Assembly: GCF_000196495.1 (NCBI RefSeq)
Contig: NC_011313.1
Coordinates: forward strand, 930,001 to 994,000
DNA length: 64,000 nt
Source of the DNA: Aliivibrio salmonicida LFI1238
GTDB lineage: Bacteria > Pseudomonadota > Gammaproteobacteria > Enterobacterales > Vibrionaceae
Direction of reading: 5' to 3'
The position numbers and the translations under genes are program-made. Shown in pieces: positions 1-7,891 of the stretch. The notes below the pieces were generated by a model that worked only from the letters and a program-made list of their open reading frames with translations, searched no databases and was not told the DNA's origin. How positions within the stretch are numbered: position 1 is the stretch's first letter; every line of letters begins with the position of its first letter.

Positions 1-153
1 CTATTGATGACTATATATTTAAAAAATAACGATGTAAACAATACAAAGCAATTTAATAACAATTATTTACCACTCTTTCTACAATCGATATTTTAAGTTA
101 AAAATAGACAATAAAAACCAATCTTTATAACGCTAAATGGGAAGAAAAAAGTA

Positions 154-194
154 TAAAAAAAAAGCCAAATGATTCATCATCATTTGGCTTTTTT
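154..194 (-). terminator. Intrinsic terminator after the Gfo/Idh/MocA-type gene
   Basis: An 11-bp perfect stem (163-173 with 179-189, arms AGCCAAATGAT/ATCATTTGGCT) has a 5-nt loop and is flanked by an A-run on the left and a T-run on the right, so it could work in both directions. It lies about 45 bases past the stop codon of the minus-strand gene ending at 236. Bases 1-153 are AT-rich and show no gene that I can support. Confidence 0.8.
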
Positions 195-235
195 GTGTCT
201 TATTTAGCGATAAACGCTATTTTTCAGTGTATTCG

Positions 236-1213
236 TTAGTTATCCGCAGGGAAAACGACTCCTGTTTGCTTGCGGATCTCAGTGGTTACTTTAGAAATCA
301 ATAAAGAACGTTCGACCGCTTGGTTATCCATTTGGTTTGCTTCTACCTGTTCTGCAAACTTAATCGCCTCATAAAACATAGGATTTGGGTTTTGCTCGAC
401 CGTTAAGTCTTCTCTTTCTCCACCACGAGTAATTTTAGTTACCTTCTCACCGATAGAAATCATATCAGCTAAGATAGCCCCATCCTCACCTTGTATCTCA
501 CTAGGTACATAAGAATCGCTGGTTTTTGAATGCATCACGACTACATCAAAGCCTTCATATCCACAAATAATACTGCCATTACCATCAACACCAGAGTCTA
601 ATAAGTGTGCTTGCGCTTGAATCGATGTTGGCTCGCCAAATAATTCAATCATAGACCCTACACAATAAAAACCAATATCCATGATCGAGCCATTAGAAAA
701 TACCGGATTAAATGTATTTGGATTTTCACCATTTAAGTATTTAGGATAACGAGAGGAGTATTGACAATAAGTGATGTGTGCTTTTCGGATTGCACCAAGG
801 CTTGGTAATTCTGCTTTAATCAATTTAAAATTAGGTAAATACGGTGACATAAACGCTTCAAATAATACGACATTATTTTCTACTGCTGTTTGATAAGCCA
901 ATTGCGCTAATGCATAATTTGATGCAATTGGCTTTTCACAAATAACGTGTTTGCCCTGCTTCATCATTTGAATCGATTGGGGTCCGTGAAAAGAGTTTGG
1001 GCTGGCAATGTATACTGCATCAACCTCATCGCTTTGTGCCAATTCATCTAATGAATCGAAAGTACGATTAACACCGAATTTATCTGCAAATGTTTTCGCC
1101 TGTTCTAACGAACGAGAATACACCGCTTTCAATTCAAATTTACCCGATTCTAATGCAGCAGCGAGAAATCGCTCAGTGATCCAATTTGTTCCTATTACAG
1201 CAAGTTTAATCAT
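236..1213 (-). CDS. Gfo/Idh/MocA family NAD(P)-dependent oxidoreductase
   Basis: This 325-residue protein has the usual length and layout of the family. An N-terminal Rossmann fold opens with AVIGTNWI at residues 5-12. The conserved EKP motif, which places the nicotinamide and contributes the catalytic lysine region, is at 93-95. A C-terminal alpha/beta domain carries NGSIMDIGFY. The glycine loop is degenerate (GTNWIT rather than GxGxxG). Family members oxidise or reduce sugars, inositols and related polyols; the substrate cannot be read from sequence. The gene is followed by a terminator and is preceded at a short distance by the HopJ-like gene on the same strand. Confidence 0.85.
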   Translation of the reverse strand: MIKLAVIGTNWITERFLAAALESGKFELKAVYSRSLEQAKTFADKFGVNRTFDSLDELAQSDEVDAVYIASPNSFHGPQSIQMMKQGKHVICEKPIASNYALAQLAYQTAVENNVVLFEAFMSPYLPNFKLIKAELPSLGAIRKAHITYCQYSSRYPKYLNGENPNTFNPVFSNGSIMDIGFYCVGSMIELFGEPTSIQAQAHLLDSGVDGNGSIICGYEGFDVVVMHSKTSDSYVPSEIQGEDGAILADMISIGEKVTKITRGGEREDLTVEQNPNPMFYEAIKFAEQVEANQMDNQAVERSLLISKVTTEIRKQTGVVFPADN

Positions 1214-1239
1214 GATTACTCTCTATGCTTATTTCATTG

Positions 1240-1584
1240 TTATTTTAATTGCAGAGCTTGAGAGCTAAAGTGGACACCAGACCATCCCGATACCATAAAA
1301 CTACGGATATTTTGATGGTCATTCTCCATTGGATGCAATAATACATCTTTACGGTAATAGCGGCCAAAGCAAGCGAGTGTTTGCTCTACTGTTAGTTCAT
1401 GTAATTTAGCAAACGCAAAAATCTTGCATGACCCATTATTTTGTCCGGCTTCATTAACGGTCTCACCGTTTGCAAACTCAGTTGCTGTAAACTCATAATG
1501 GTTCTCAATCACAGCCATTGTTTCTGAAAATTCTATTAATTTAGGCTCTGTTTTTAACTTATTAAGAAACGTATTCAATGCCAT
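1240..1584 (-). CDS. HopJ-type (type III effector HopPmaJ family) protein
   Basis: The 114-residue product resembles the HopJ family, named after a Pseudomonas effector but common as a small cytosolic protein in free-living marine gamma-proteobacteria without type III secretion. Visible family features are the helical N-terminus MALNTFLNKLKT, FTATEF, a GSCKIFAFAKLH segment and the tail FGRYYRKDVL..HPMENDHQNIRSFM. The ATG at 1584 is chosen because AAGGAT lies 9 bases before it; an upstream start at 1605 would add seven unconserved residues. A role as a secreted effector is not supported by anything in the surroundings. Biological function is unknown. Confidence 0.75.
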   Translation of the reverse strand: MALNTFLNKLKTEPKLIEFSETMAVIENHYEFTATEFANGETVNEAGQNNGSCKIFAFAKLHELTVEQTLACFGRYYRKDVLLHPMENDHQNIRSFMVSGWSGVHFSSQALQLK

Positions 1585-1628
1585 TATGATAATCCTTACT
1601 TGCATCTATTTAAATTACAGTTAAATTT

Positions 1629-1670
1629 TAGGCGGTTCTAAATGCCTGACACTCCATTTAGGACCTCCTA
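1629..1670. repeat. 16-bp imperfect inverted repeat with a buried ribosome-binding site
   Basis: Arms at 1629-1644 and 1655-1670 match at 14 of 16 positions around a 10-base loop, lying between the HopJ-like and GNAT genes. Read on the minus strand, the right arm contains AGGAGG followed six bases later by ATG, opening a nine-codon frame (MECQAFRTA, then TAA) that covers the hairpin. It may be an RNA hairpin, a leader peptide or a processed spacer. A T-run follows on the plus strand, but no plus-strand gene ends here. Confidence 0.5.
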
Positions 1671-1673
1671 TTT

Positions 1674-1952
1674 TTATTTAGCAAGTAAAAAATGCCATTG
1701 CTCATTTTTATTCATGTAATGAACAACATAAGAACACACAGGAACAATGGTTAAATCTGACTCTTTCATCTCATTTAGAAAGGCTTCCATCATTACTTTC
1801 CCATAGCCTCTACCTTGAAGTTCATCAGGAATACGAGTGCTAATGACATCAAGAACCTTTCCTTTTTTCTCATAAAAAATATTCGCTACCGATTTTCCTT
1901 CCAGAACAACCTGATAGCATTTGTTTTCTACATCATGAGTAATAACATTCAT
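1674..1952 (-). CDS. Small GNAT-like N-acetyltransferase (YjdJ type)
   Basis: At 92 residues this is a minimal GNAT fold of the short YjdJ/Acetyltransf_CG class. The acetyl-CoA pyrophosphate loop is readable as PDELQGRGYGKVMMEA (about residues 42-57), preceded by a beta strand VLDVISTRI and followed by TIVPVCSYVVHYM. Such proteins are predicted acetyltransferases with unknown acceptors. The start lies six bases after the stop of the MFS gene, so the two are probably co-transcribed. Length and motif agree with a complete protein. Confidence 0.75.
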   Translation of the reverse strand: MNVITHDVENKCYQVVLEGKSVANIFYEKKGKVLDVISTRIPDELQGRGYGKVMMEAFLNEMKESDLTIVPVCSYVVHYMNKNEQWHFLLAK

Positions 1953-1958
1953 GTTTTC

Positions 1959-3137
1959 TTAATTCCATTTCAAAATACGGGTTTCATTCCCTTCTGTCGG
2001 TGCTTGAGGAATATTCAAAGACAATATAAAGGAAAGTAATGCCATACCCGCACCAACATAGAATACTGCAGCAGGAGAAACTAGCCACAACAAACCGAAG
2101 CTAACCGGAATAATAACCGCAGCAATGTGATTGATAGTAAAAGCAACCCCCGCTGTTGAAGCCATATCAGCTGGATCTGCAATTTTTTGGAAATAGGTCT
2201 TAATTGCTAAGGCAAGAGCAAAAAATAAATGGTCAATAATGTATAAAGCTGCCGCCATCTCTGACGTTTGTACAAGAGCATAGCCAATAAAAATGAGTAC
2301 TAAGCCAGTATATTCAAACATGAGCGCTTTTCGTTCACCAATTACTCCGATCCAACGACCAATTTTTTTCGCAAATAGCCAATTGAAAGCATAATTAGCT
2401 AAAAATAGTAACGTAATATCAGCGGCCGAATATCCGAATTTTTCAACCATTAAAAAGCCTGCAAATACCGTAAAGATCTGACGGCGTGCACCACTCATAA
2501 AGGTTAATGCGTAATATAACCAATAACGTTTACGTAACACCAGTTTCTTCGTTTGAGGCGTTTCACTTTTAAATTCAGGGAAAGCTAACCACATAAAAAG
2601 GATAATAGCTAAAGCCACTGAACCTGCGATAAAGTAAATCCATTTAAACTCTAATTGCACCACTTCCAATAGCACCCACAAGACACCATAGGTACATAAA
2701 GAAGCCAAAGCCCCTATAGATATAAGCGTTCCTAGCATTTCAGGCGCTTCTTCTTTAGTAAACCACTGTAATGACAATGACTGTTTTAGTGTTTCAAAAT
2801 AATGAAATCCAGTAGACATTAATAATGTCGTACACAGGAGCCCATATACACTTGGGAAAAAGCCCGTAATTGCAACTCCTACCGCTAACATCACCAAAGA
2901 GAGAATCATGAACTTTTGCTCACGAAGAAAAAGAAGGACGAACACAGCAGTAAAAGCAAGGAAACCAGGAATTTCTCGAACACTTTGTAATAAACCGATA
3001 TCTGCACCAGTAAAAGCGGCTTTTTCAATAACAAAGTTATTTAGCAAAGCACTCCATGCAGAAAAAGCAATGGGTACCACGATAGAGATTAAGATAAGAA
3101 ACGTTTTTGGATTTCTCCATTGAGTAGTGCTCGACAT
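1959..3137 (-). CDS. Major facilitator superfamily transporter
   Basis: A 392-residue integral inner-membrane protein with about twelve hydrophobic segments in two halves split by a basic cytoplasmic stretch (ETPQTKKLVLRKRYW, near residue 200). The first half carries an acidic/arginine pair (SVREIPGF) instead of a full MFS signature. The substrate cannot be inferred; many such proteins are annotated as drug or metabolite exporters. The downstream GNAT gene begins six bases beyond its stop, which suggests a two-gene transcript. It starts with MSSTTQWRN and has no cleavable signal. Confidence 0.8.
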   Translation of the reverse strand: MSSTTQWRNPKTFLILISIVVPIAFSAWSALLNNFVIEKAAFTGADIGLLQSVREIPGFLAFTAVFVLLFLREQKFMILSLVMLAVGVAITGFFPSVYGLLCTTLLMSTGFHYFETLKQSLSLQWFTKEEAPEMLGTLISIGALASLCTYGVLWVLLEVVQLEFKWIYFIAGSVALAIILFMWLAFPEFKSETPQTKKLVLRKRYWLYYALTFMSGARRQIFTVFAGFLMVEKFGYSAADITLLFLANYAFNWLFAKKIGRWIGVIGERKALMFEYTGLVLIFIGYALVQTSEMAAALYIIDHLFFALALAIKTYFQKIADPADMASTAGVAFTINHIAAVIIPVSFGLLWLVSPAAVFYVGAGMALLSFILSLNIPQAPTEGNETRILKWN

Positions 3138-3442
3138 GATAGTGACTCTTATTCATATTTAGATACATATTACAGTAGCACAGATTGTTTTGATCTCTGT
3201 TTATATCGCGATCATCTTTACTTAATTTACTTTTACTTTTGTCAACGACCCACATCTCTTAAATCTATTTTTTATTTTTATACACAACATAATTAATATT
3301 AGACCCATGTATAAATGAACCTGCCCAATGGTCGATTATTCTGATAAACCACAATGATTAAAAACTGATGGGATATCTTCTTGCTATAAAGCGGCGTTAT
3401 CGTTAAGTTAAGTGTATGTTTACTAGGCAAAGGATGTGTGTA
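3138..3442. other. Divergent intergenic region
   Basis: About 305 AT-rich bases separate the minus-strand MFS gene from the plus-strand acetyltransferase gene. It must carry both promoters. I see no convincing small ORF, no long inverted repeat and no recognised operator in it. Confidence 0.5.
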
Positions 3443-3943
3443 ATGGAAATTGTAATTCGCCCAACAGAATTAAAAGATATAAGTGGGTTATGTGAACTCT
3501 ATAGTCAACCTCAAGCACAAGCTCAAACACTCCAACTGCCACAACCATCACCTAAATTATGGGAAAAACGTCTTTCAAGCGTACCTGATAACGTCTACAG
3601 TTACGTAGCCATTATTGATGGTAAAGTCGTAGGGAATATCGGTTTTGAACAAGTTACTCGCCCTAGAACTCAACATGTTGCCCACTTTGGAATGGGGGTA
3701 CATGATGAATACAGCGGACGTGGTATTGGTAATAAATTATTAGAAACCGTATTAGATCTTGCAGATAACTGGCTTAACGTGCGTCGTATTGAAATCGATG
3801 CTTTTGTTGATAATAAGGCTGCATTAGCTTTATATAAAAAACATGGCTTTGTTATTGAAGGTGAAGCGATTGATTCTGCATTTCGAAATGGAAGATACGT
3901 AAATACCTATTTTTTAGCTCGCATTAATCGAAAAATGATGTAA
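3443..3943 (+). CDS. GNAT N-acetyltransferase, YhhY/AaaT-like
   Basis: The 166-residue product reads like E. coli YhhY (AaaT), an L-amino-acid N-acetyltransferase: EIVIRPTELKD at the N-terminus, HVAHFGMGVHDEYSGRGIGNKLL for the acetyl-CoA loop, then RIEIDAFVDNKAALALYKKHGF and the family's C-terminal GRYVNTYFLAR. The ATG at 3443 has AAAGGA eight bases upstream; an upstream frame extension to 3416 lacks conserved sequence. E. coli YhhY acetylates amino acids such as phenylalanine and methionine; that activity here is by homology only. It is a single-gene unit ended by the hairpin at 3971-4001. Confidence 0.8.
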   Translation: MEIVIRPTELKDISGLCELYSQPQAQAQTLQLPQPSPKLWEKRLSSVPDNVYSYVAIIDGKVVGNIGFEQVTRPRTQHVAHFGMGVHDEYSGRGIGNKLLETVLDLADNWLNVRRIEIDAFVDNKAALALYKKHGFVIEGEAIDSAFRNGRYVNTYFLARINRKMM

Positions 3944-3970
3944 TTTCTGTCTTTCAGACTTAAAACCAAT

Positions 3971-4001
3971 AAAAGGATGAAACATCAATTTTCATCCTTT
4001 T
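3971..4001. terminator. Bidirectional terminator between convergent genes
   Basis: A 12-bp perfect stem (3971-3982 AAAAGGATGAAA with 3990-4001 TTTCATCCTTTT) has a 7-base loop. It lies between the acetyltransferase gene ending at 3943 and the zinc-finger gene ending at 4011 on the other strand, and its A/T-rich flanks suit both directions. Confidence 0.8.
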
Positions 4002-4010
4002 CTATCATCA

Positions 4011-4280
4011 CTATCGTAGCTGACTGTCTTTACTGGCTCTTCGATTATAGGCACTAAATACTTTTTCTTTTGCATCTTCTTTTTCCTGACAAGTTACACA
4101 ACAATCTACGCCAGGAAATATATTACGCCGAGCTTGGGGGATCAATTCTCCACATTCAAGGCAATATTCAGTATCGTTATGCTCATGATTTAAATGTGCT
4201 CTCACACGATTAATTGCATCAGTAACGGTAGCATCTATTTGTTCTTGTACACCACCATCTCTTGTAAATCCATTCGCCAT
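4011..4280 (-). CDS. ybiI: DksA/TraR C4-type zinc-finger protein, YbiI-like
   Basis: An 89-residue protein with the DksA/TraR four-cysteine finger CLECG...CVTC (about residues 40-64), a short N-terminal helix, PQARRN after the first pair, and the family's C-terminal signature YNRRASKDSQLR, which matches E. coli YbiI. It lacks the long coiled coil of DksA, so it is not a full ppGpp cofactor; its role is unknown, possibly RNA-polymerase binding. The ATG at 4280 is preferred because GGAG stands seven bases before it. In E. coli ybiI lies close to ybiB, and here the ybiB-like gene is next door. Confidence 0.8.
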   Translation of the reverse strand: MANGFTRDGGVQEQIDATVTDAINRVRAHLNHEHNDTEYCLECGELIPQARRNIFPGVDCCVTCQEKEDAKEKVFSAYNRRASKDSQLR

Positions 4281-4377
4281 AATGATCTCCAATAATGAAC
4301 GACTAGAATGACATTATCGATTATTAACCATTGATTGATAATAGAGAAAAATGAGAATTACTATTGCAGAAATGTAA

Positions 4378-4412
4378 TAATAAACCACAGGATACTCACC
4401 CGCGGTTTATTA
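4378..4412 (-). terminator. Probable terminator after the ybiB-like gene
   Basis: A 9-bp perfect stem (4378-4386 TAATAAACC with 4404-4412 GGTTTATTA), extendable with one mismatch, lies 15 bases beyond the stop of the minus-strand gene ending at 4427. The trailing sequence on that strand is only moderately T-rich, so efficiency is uncertain. Confidence 0.5.
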
Positions 4413-4426
4413 CTTAGAGAAACAAT

Positions 4427-5431
4427 CTAAGACAGTGTTTTAACGTAGTCTGCCCAATATTGAGTAGCTGTAATAATGGCCTCTTCTCTTGGGTAATCTT
4501 CTGTACGTTTATTTGCCCATAATACATTAGCAACATTAAAAATAACGGTATTTGCCATTAACTGCAATTGCTCTGGTTTTGTTCCTAACAAACAGTGCAG
4601 AGGGACAGGTAAACCGTCAATTAATGCTTCTTCCCAGTACAACTCTCCACATACACCTTTAGTTGCACACCACAAAGATTGGCTAACCTTAGGGTTATAT
4701 TCTGATTCACCGCCCATGCCTTTAAAACATAATGCCAATTCAGAGCAGTCATCGGTTGCTTGTTGCAATCTAGATTCAGCTTCCCCATGCAGTTGTGGTA
4801 AGCCAGGATGAAAGCTCCCACGTAATGAAATCGGTGCAGACGCAGGGTTTAGCATACGAGCACAAGTATTGGCAGGAGTACGAAGACCATATTCATGTTG
4901 CCATAACAACATCGTTTCTACTTGTGGTGCATAAACAGATAAAGGTAAATAAGCAATGTTACCTTCATCTAGTGCACGATGAGTCGCCTCTATACTGTCA
5001 CACTTTGGAATAGATAATTTATCAATAACTTGTGATACGTGCTCACGCGTACTTCCCAGTTGAAGATGACCATGCAGTAAAACCCTAAATCCATGATTCG
5101 CTAAAATTTGGGCTGCATATAACTGCCAAGACGGACCTTGAACTTGGCGTTTTCCTGCAAAACAAGCCCAATCAATATCAACCTGTAAGTCTTTTAATTC
5201 TGGTGTTTGAACATTCCGAACAAATTCACGGATAGCAGTAGTAAAGCCACTTATCTCGTCAACCGTTTCATTTTGAACTCGGATAAGCATCATTAACATC
5301 GCCATTTTATCGCTTGATACGTCCCCAGCAAGATACTCTTCCATCACCAAATACGCTTGATCAAACGTTAACGGCTTACGACTGCGTTCACCACGCCCTA
5401 CCGTTTTAATGCATTCTATAATTGAGCTCAT
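4427..5431 (-). CDS. ybiB: TrpD2/YbiB-type glycosyltransferase-family protein
   Basis: The 334-residue protein has the anthranilate phosphoribosyltransferase-like fold: an N-terminal helical bundle (LTFDQAYLVMEEYLAGDVSSDKMAMLMMLIRVQNET) and a large alpha/beta domain. In YbiB-type members the phosphoribosyl-diphosphate loop of TrpD is not conserved; here the corresponding segment reads FAGKRQVQGPSW. E. coli YbiB binds nucleic acid and is LexA-controlled; I do not see a clear SOS box here. It has its own promoter region between 5432 and the terminator at 5493-5520. Confidence 0.8.
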   Translation of the reverse strand: MSSIIECIKTVGRGERSRKPLTFDQAYLVMEEYLAGDVSSDKMAMLMMLIRVQNETVDEISGFTTAIREFVRNVQTPELKDLQVDIDWACFAGKRQVQGPSWQLYAAQILANHGFRVLLHGHLQLGSTREHVSQVIDKLSIPKCDSIEATHRALDEGNIAYLPLSVYAPQVETMLLWQHEYGLRTPANTCARMLNPASAPISLRGSFHPGLPQLHGEAESRLQQATDDCSELALCFKGMGGESEYNPKVSQSLWCATKGVCGELYWEEALIDGLPVPLHCLLGTKPEQLQLMANTVIFNVANVLWANKRTEDYPREEAIITATQYWADYVKTLS

Positions 5432-5492
5432 AGCTATCCTTGTAATAATCCTTTAAATTTCAACTGCACTGACGTTATCACATCGACAAAAA

Positions 5493-5520
5493 AAGCCAAG
5501 AGATTAGAAACTCTTGGCTT
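5493..5520 (-). terminator. Intrinsic terminator after the EAL gene
   Basis: A 10-bp perfect stem (5493-5502 AAGCCAAGAG with 5511-5520 CTCTTGGCTT) with an 8-base loop. On the minus strand it is followed by seven T residues, placing a strong terminator about 65 bases past the EAL gene stop at 5585. Confidence 0.85.
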
Positions 5521-5584
5521 ACTATTTGTATTGTAACGAAGGTAACTATCTATGATTAATTGGTCACCTTTACATGATTAAATC

Positions 5585-6333
5585 TTAATTATTGATAATG
5601 CTTCCTATAATTTTAGGTGAACATAAAAAATAACCTTGAAAAAATGGAATAGGATCGAGAGCCAACTTCATAAATTGCTCATTCGACTCAACATGCTCGA
5701 TAATTAATTTCTTATTATTTTTAATCATCTTATCTATAAAGCTATGTTTATTTATAATGGAACAATAAGCGTGAATCTTTATTTTTATAAACATAAACAC
5801 ACTTAAGTTAAATACCGGGGTTAACATTTCATTCATAGAAACATCATCGATAGCAAATATAACGCCCTCATCATGTAACTCATAAATACTTTTCAATGTA
5901 GGTTTAGAAAAAAAACGCTCTCTTTTTGTAATTTCAACGATTAATTTAATATTAGATTCATTCAATTTATCACTCAAAACTATTAATTCATTTTTCAAAA
6001 ATAAATTGAACTGACTTCTATGTTAATCGATATGAATGTTATATCCATATATTTTTCTTTTATAAAAGAGACATTATCATAAATCCAATTAAAATTCCCC
6101 CTGCTCGTTGAGATATGCTCAACATCTGAAATAGTATTATAGAATAAATCTGTATTCATGTTTTTAGGTCTAAAAACTAACTCAATACCATCCACTGAAT
6201 TGCTGTCATTTTCATTATAGAGACCACTCCTCGAATGTATACCTTGAGCATATACATCGAAAGATACGTTTATCTTTTCACCTAAAAGAAAGTCATTACT
6301 TACTGCCATACCGGATAACCTAGTTTTAATCAT
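5585..6333 (-). pseudogene. Stand-alone EAL-domain (c-di-GMP phosphodiesterase) gene, frameshifted
   Basis: Two frames overlapping at 5995-5998 together encode one EAL domain of about 248 residues with no GGDEF or sensor domain. Frame one (5995-6333) carries FDVYAQGIHSR and IELVFRP (the EAL motif region) and ends ISINIEVSSIYF. Frame two (5585-5998) continues with LIVEITKRERF, FAIDDVSMNEM, FIKIK, LIIEHVES and FFQGYF. The metal and catalytic positions of the family (E, N, E, DD, K, E, E, Q) are all still readable, although loop 6 is degenerate (DDVSMN for DDFGTG). The break is at a five-T run on the coding strand, so one-base slippage, sequencing error or programmed frameshifting are all possible. 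It is divergent from the ToxR-like gene. Confidence 0.7.
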
Positions 6334-6713
6334 AGAATTAAACTATCTATGAATTCATCATGGAAATAAAACTAAAAGTTACTAATAGTTACTTCTGACT
6401 ACTACACATTGATGATTTTTATAAAAAAAACATCAAAACAAACCATAAATACACATTAAAAAGCAAATAAAAAACACATGAAATCAAAATTTTAAAATGA
6501 AAAAGCACCAATAAAAAACATTAATCTAAATTTTTCACACCTAAATAAGTAGGTTCTATTCTTTTCATTGAATATCCAATAAAATTAACGGTTATTTTAT
6601 AACTCAATGATAATTTACCTATCAAATATTATGCTAAACTTAAAATAGCATAATTTATGATAGAGATGGCATGAGCATATAAATACTTAACACTATAATA
6701 AAGGTACATTGAT
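6334..6713. other. AT-rich divergent control region of the EAL and ToxR-like genes
   Basis: This 380-base spacer is extremely AT-rich with many A- and T-tracts. I see no ORF with a ribosome-binding site in it. It must hold the promoters of both divergent units and contains the dyad listed at 6628-6654. The composition would suit H-NS binding and ToxR-like activation; that is inference from base composition. Confidence 0.5.
6628..6654. promoter_or_regulatory. Perfect 9-bp dyad upstream of the ToxR-like gene
   Basis: ATTATGCTA (6628-6636) and TAGCATAAT (6646-6654) form a perfect inverted repeat with centres 18 bases apart, ending 59 bases before the TTG start at 6714. Geometry suits a dimeric regulator binding two major grooves, possibly the adjacent winged-helix protein. 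There is no T-run, so it is unlikely to be a terminator. Confidence 0.4.
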
Positions 6714-7358
6714 TTGAGTGCAGTTTATAAAGCAGAAAAGTATACATTCAACATGCCACACTACATAATTCAACACCCAGAAAAAGGCGATGTTGAACTA
6801 TCTAGGGCTGAAGCTTACATTCTAAAAAAAATGCTTGATAATCTAAACATCGTTTGTAACAAAAACGAACTTGAAGATATAGGTTGGGAAGGTAACCCTG
6901 TTAGCACCTCAAGCTTAACGGTTGTGATTGCCTCTCTCAGAAAAAAAATACATTCAATAAATGACTTTAGTATCAGAAATATACCAAGAAAAGGATACTT
7001 TATTTCAACATCATTAATTATAGAAAAAATAGGCGTCCAATCAAAAAAAACTCCATCTCCGAAAAACTCATCATTTTATACTAAATTTAAGAAAATCATA
7101 TCCGTATGTATTTACACATTTAATATTCTAATGGTGATTTTATTCATTATAATTGGATTATTTGTTAGCATTCAACATGATTATTTATCATGCCAAAAAT
7201 TAAATAACAAAACACTTTGTTCTATTGGAACGAATAACTTCAGCACATTGAACCTTCTTGATGACATCGATGATGGACAAGTCATATTAAAAACACCAGA
7301 AAACACGATCATCCTAGACGAAGGTTCAAATATATTAATGAGTATTGGAAATGATTAA
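6714..7358 (+). CDS. ToxR/CadC-like membrane-anchored winged-helix transcription regulator
   Basis: The 214-residue product has an OmpR/ToxR-type winged helix at about residues 10-100 (ELSRAEAYILKKML, then VSTSSLTVVIASLRKKI as recognition helix, and the wing IRNIPRKGYFIS), a basic linker, a single transmembrane segment near 129-152, and a periplasmic tail of about 60 residues with cysteines at 160 and 169. This is the topology of ToxR, TcpP and CadC. The TTG start has AAGG nine bases upstream and is needed for the first beta strands. The next gene overlaps its end by 8 bases. The target is unknown; the divergent EAL gene is the obvious candidate. Confidence 0.8.
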   Translation: MSAVYKAEKYTFNMPHYIIQHPEKGDVELSRAEAYILKKMLDNLNIVCNKNELEDIGWEGNPVSTSSLTVVIASLRKKIHSINDFSIRNIPRKGYFISTSLIIEKIGVQSKKTPSPKNSSFYTKFKKIISVCIYTFNILMVILFIIIGLFVSIQHDYLSCQKLNNKTLCSIGTNNFSTLNLLDDIDDGQVILKTPENTIILDEGSNILMSIGND

Positions 7359-7824
7359 ATATAAGAAAATAAATTTATTTATTTTTATCTTTTTAATAAC
7401 TATCGTCATTATCTTCTTGTATGGCACATCATTAAGTTGTGATTATAGAATGAAGATAGAAACAAAAACAACGTCTTACAATGGTATTTGTAAACTAGGA
7501 GAAACATCTTGGATAGAAACACAAAAGAATAAAATTAATGGCTCTATTTGGAATGTAACGGCATGGTCATTCTCATTTAAAAACAATGTCATCTATATTA
7601 TAAAAAAAAGAGAACGCTTAAATAAAATTGGGAATGTACCAAATAATTTAGACATTTATAATACGCAATTAGACCATATTTCAATTCTAAATTATGAATA
7701 CTATGATTTATCTGAACATCATATTGCCATTTTTTCGCAATTTCCAGAAGAGCATGTCTTTATCGCAGAAGTTCATGGAACATTGAGCCTCTTTAGTAGT
7801 AAAAATAACAATCGAACAAAATAA
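7351..7824 (+). CDS. Small membrane partner of the ToxR-like regulator (ToxS/TcpH-like role)
   Basis: A 157-residue protein with one N-terminal membrane anchor (residues 8-26) and a periplasmic domain. I recognise no named family. Its ATG overlaps the stop of the regulator gene (ATGATTAA), so the two are translationally coupled, as with toxRS and tcpPH, where the second protein protects or activates the first. The periplasmic part starts LSC and repeats C at residue 47 followed by K-L-G; the regulator shows the same LSC...C-x-I-G arrangement after its membrane span, hinting at related folds. A TTG six bases earlier is a possible alternative start. Confidence 0.7.
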   Translation: MIKYKKINLFIFIFLITIVIIFLYGTSLSCDYRMKIETKTTSYNGICKLGETSWIETQKNKINGSIWNVTAWSFSFKNNVIYIIKKRERLNKIGNVPNNLDIYNTQLDHISILNYEYYDLSEHHIAIFSQFPEEHVFIAEVHGTLSLFSSKNNNRTK

Positions 7825-7848
7825 AGTTAAGGTTACTTTCACCCTAAC

Positions 7849-7884
7849 TCTATCTCTATCTCTATCTCTATCTCTATCTCTATC
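7849..7884. repeat. Hexanucleotide tandem repeat (TCTATC)x6
   Basis: Six perfect copies of TCTATC fill 7849-7884, between the ends of two convergent genes (stops at 7824 on plus and 7892 on minus). The strand is pure pyrimidine except for one A per unit. Such tracts change copy number by slippage; here it would alter the 3' ends of transcripts, not a protein. Confidence 0.95.
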
Positions 7885-7891
7885 TTTATTA

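Noticed and set aside
5585..6333. Two separate small genes instead of one frameshifted EAL gene
   Set aside because: Each half carries complementary parts of one EAL domain and the second frame would start at a TTG without a ribosome-binding site.
7849..7884. Possible CRISPR-like or coding phase-variation repeat
   Set aside because: Units are six bases with no spacers, and the tract is outside both reading frames, so neither interpretation holds.
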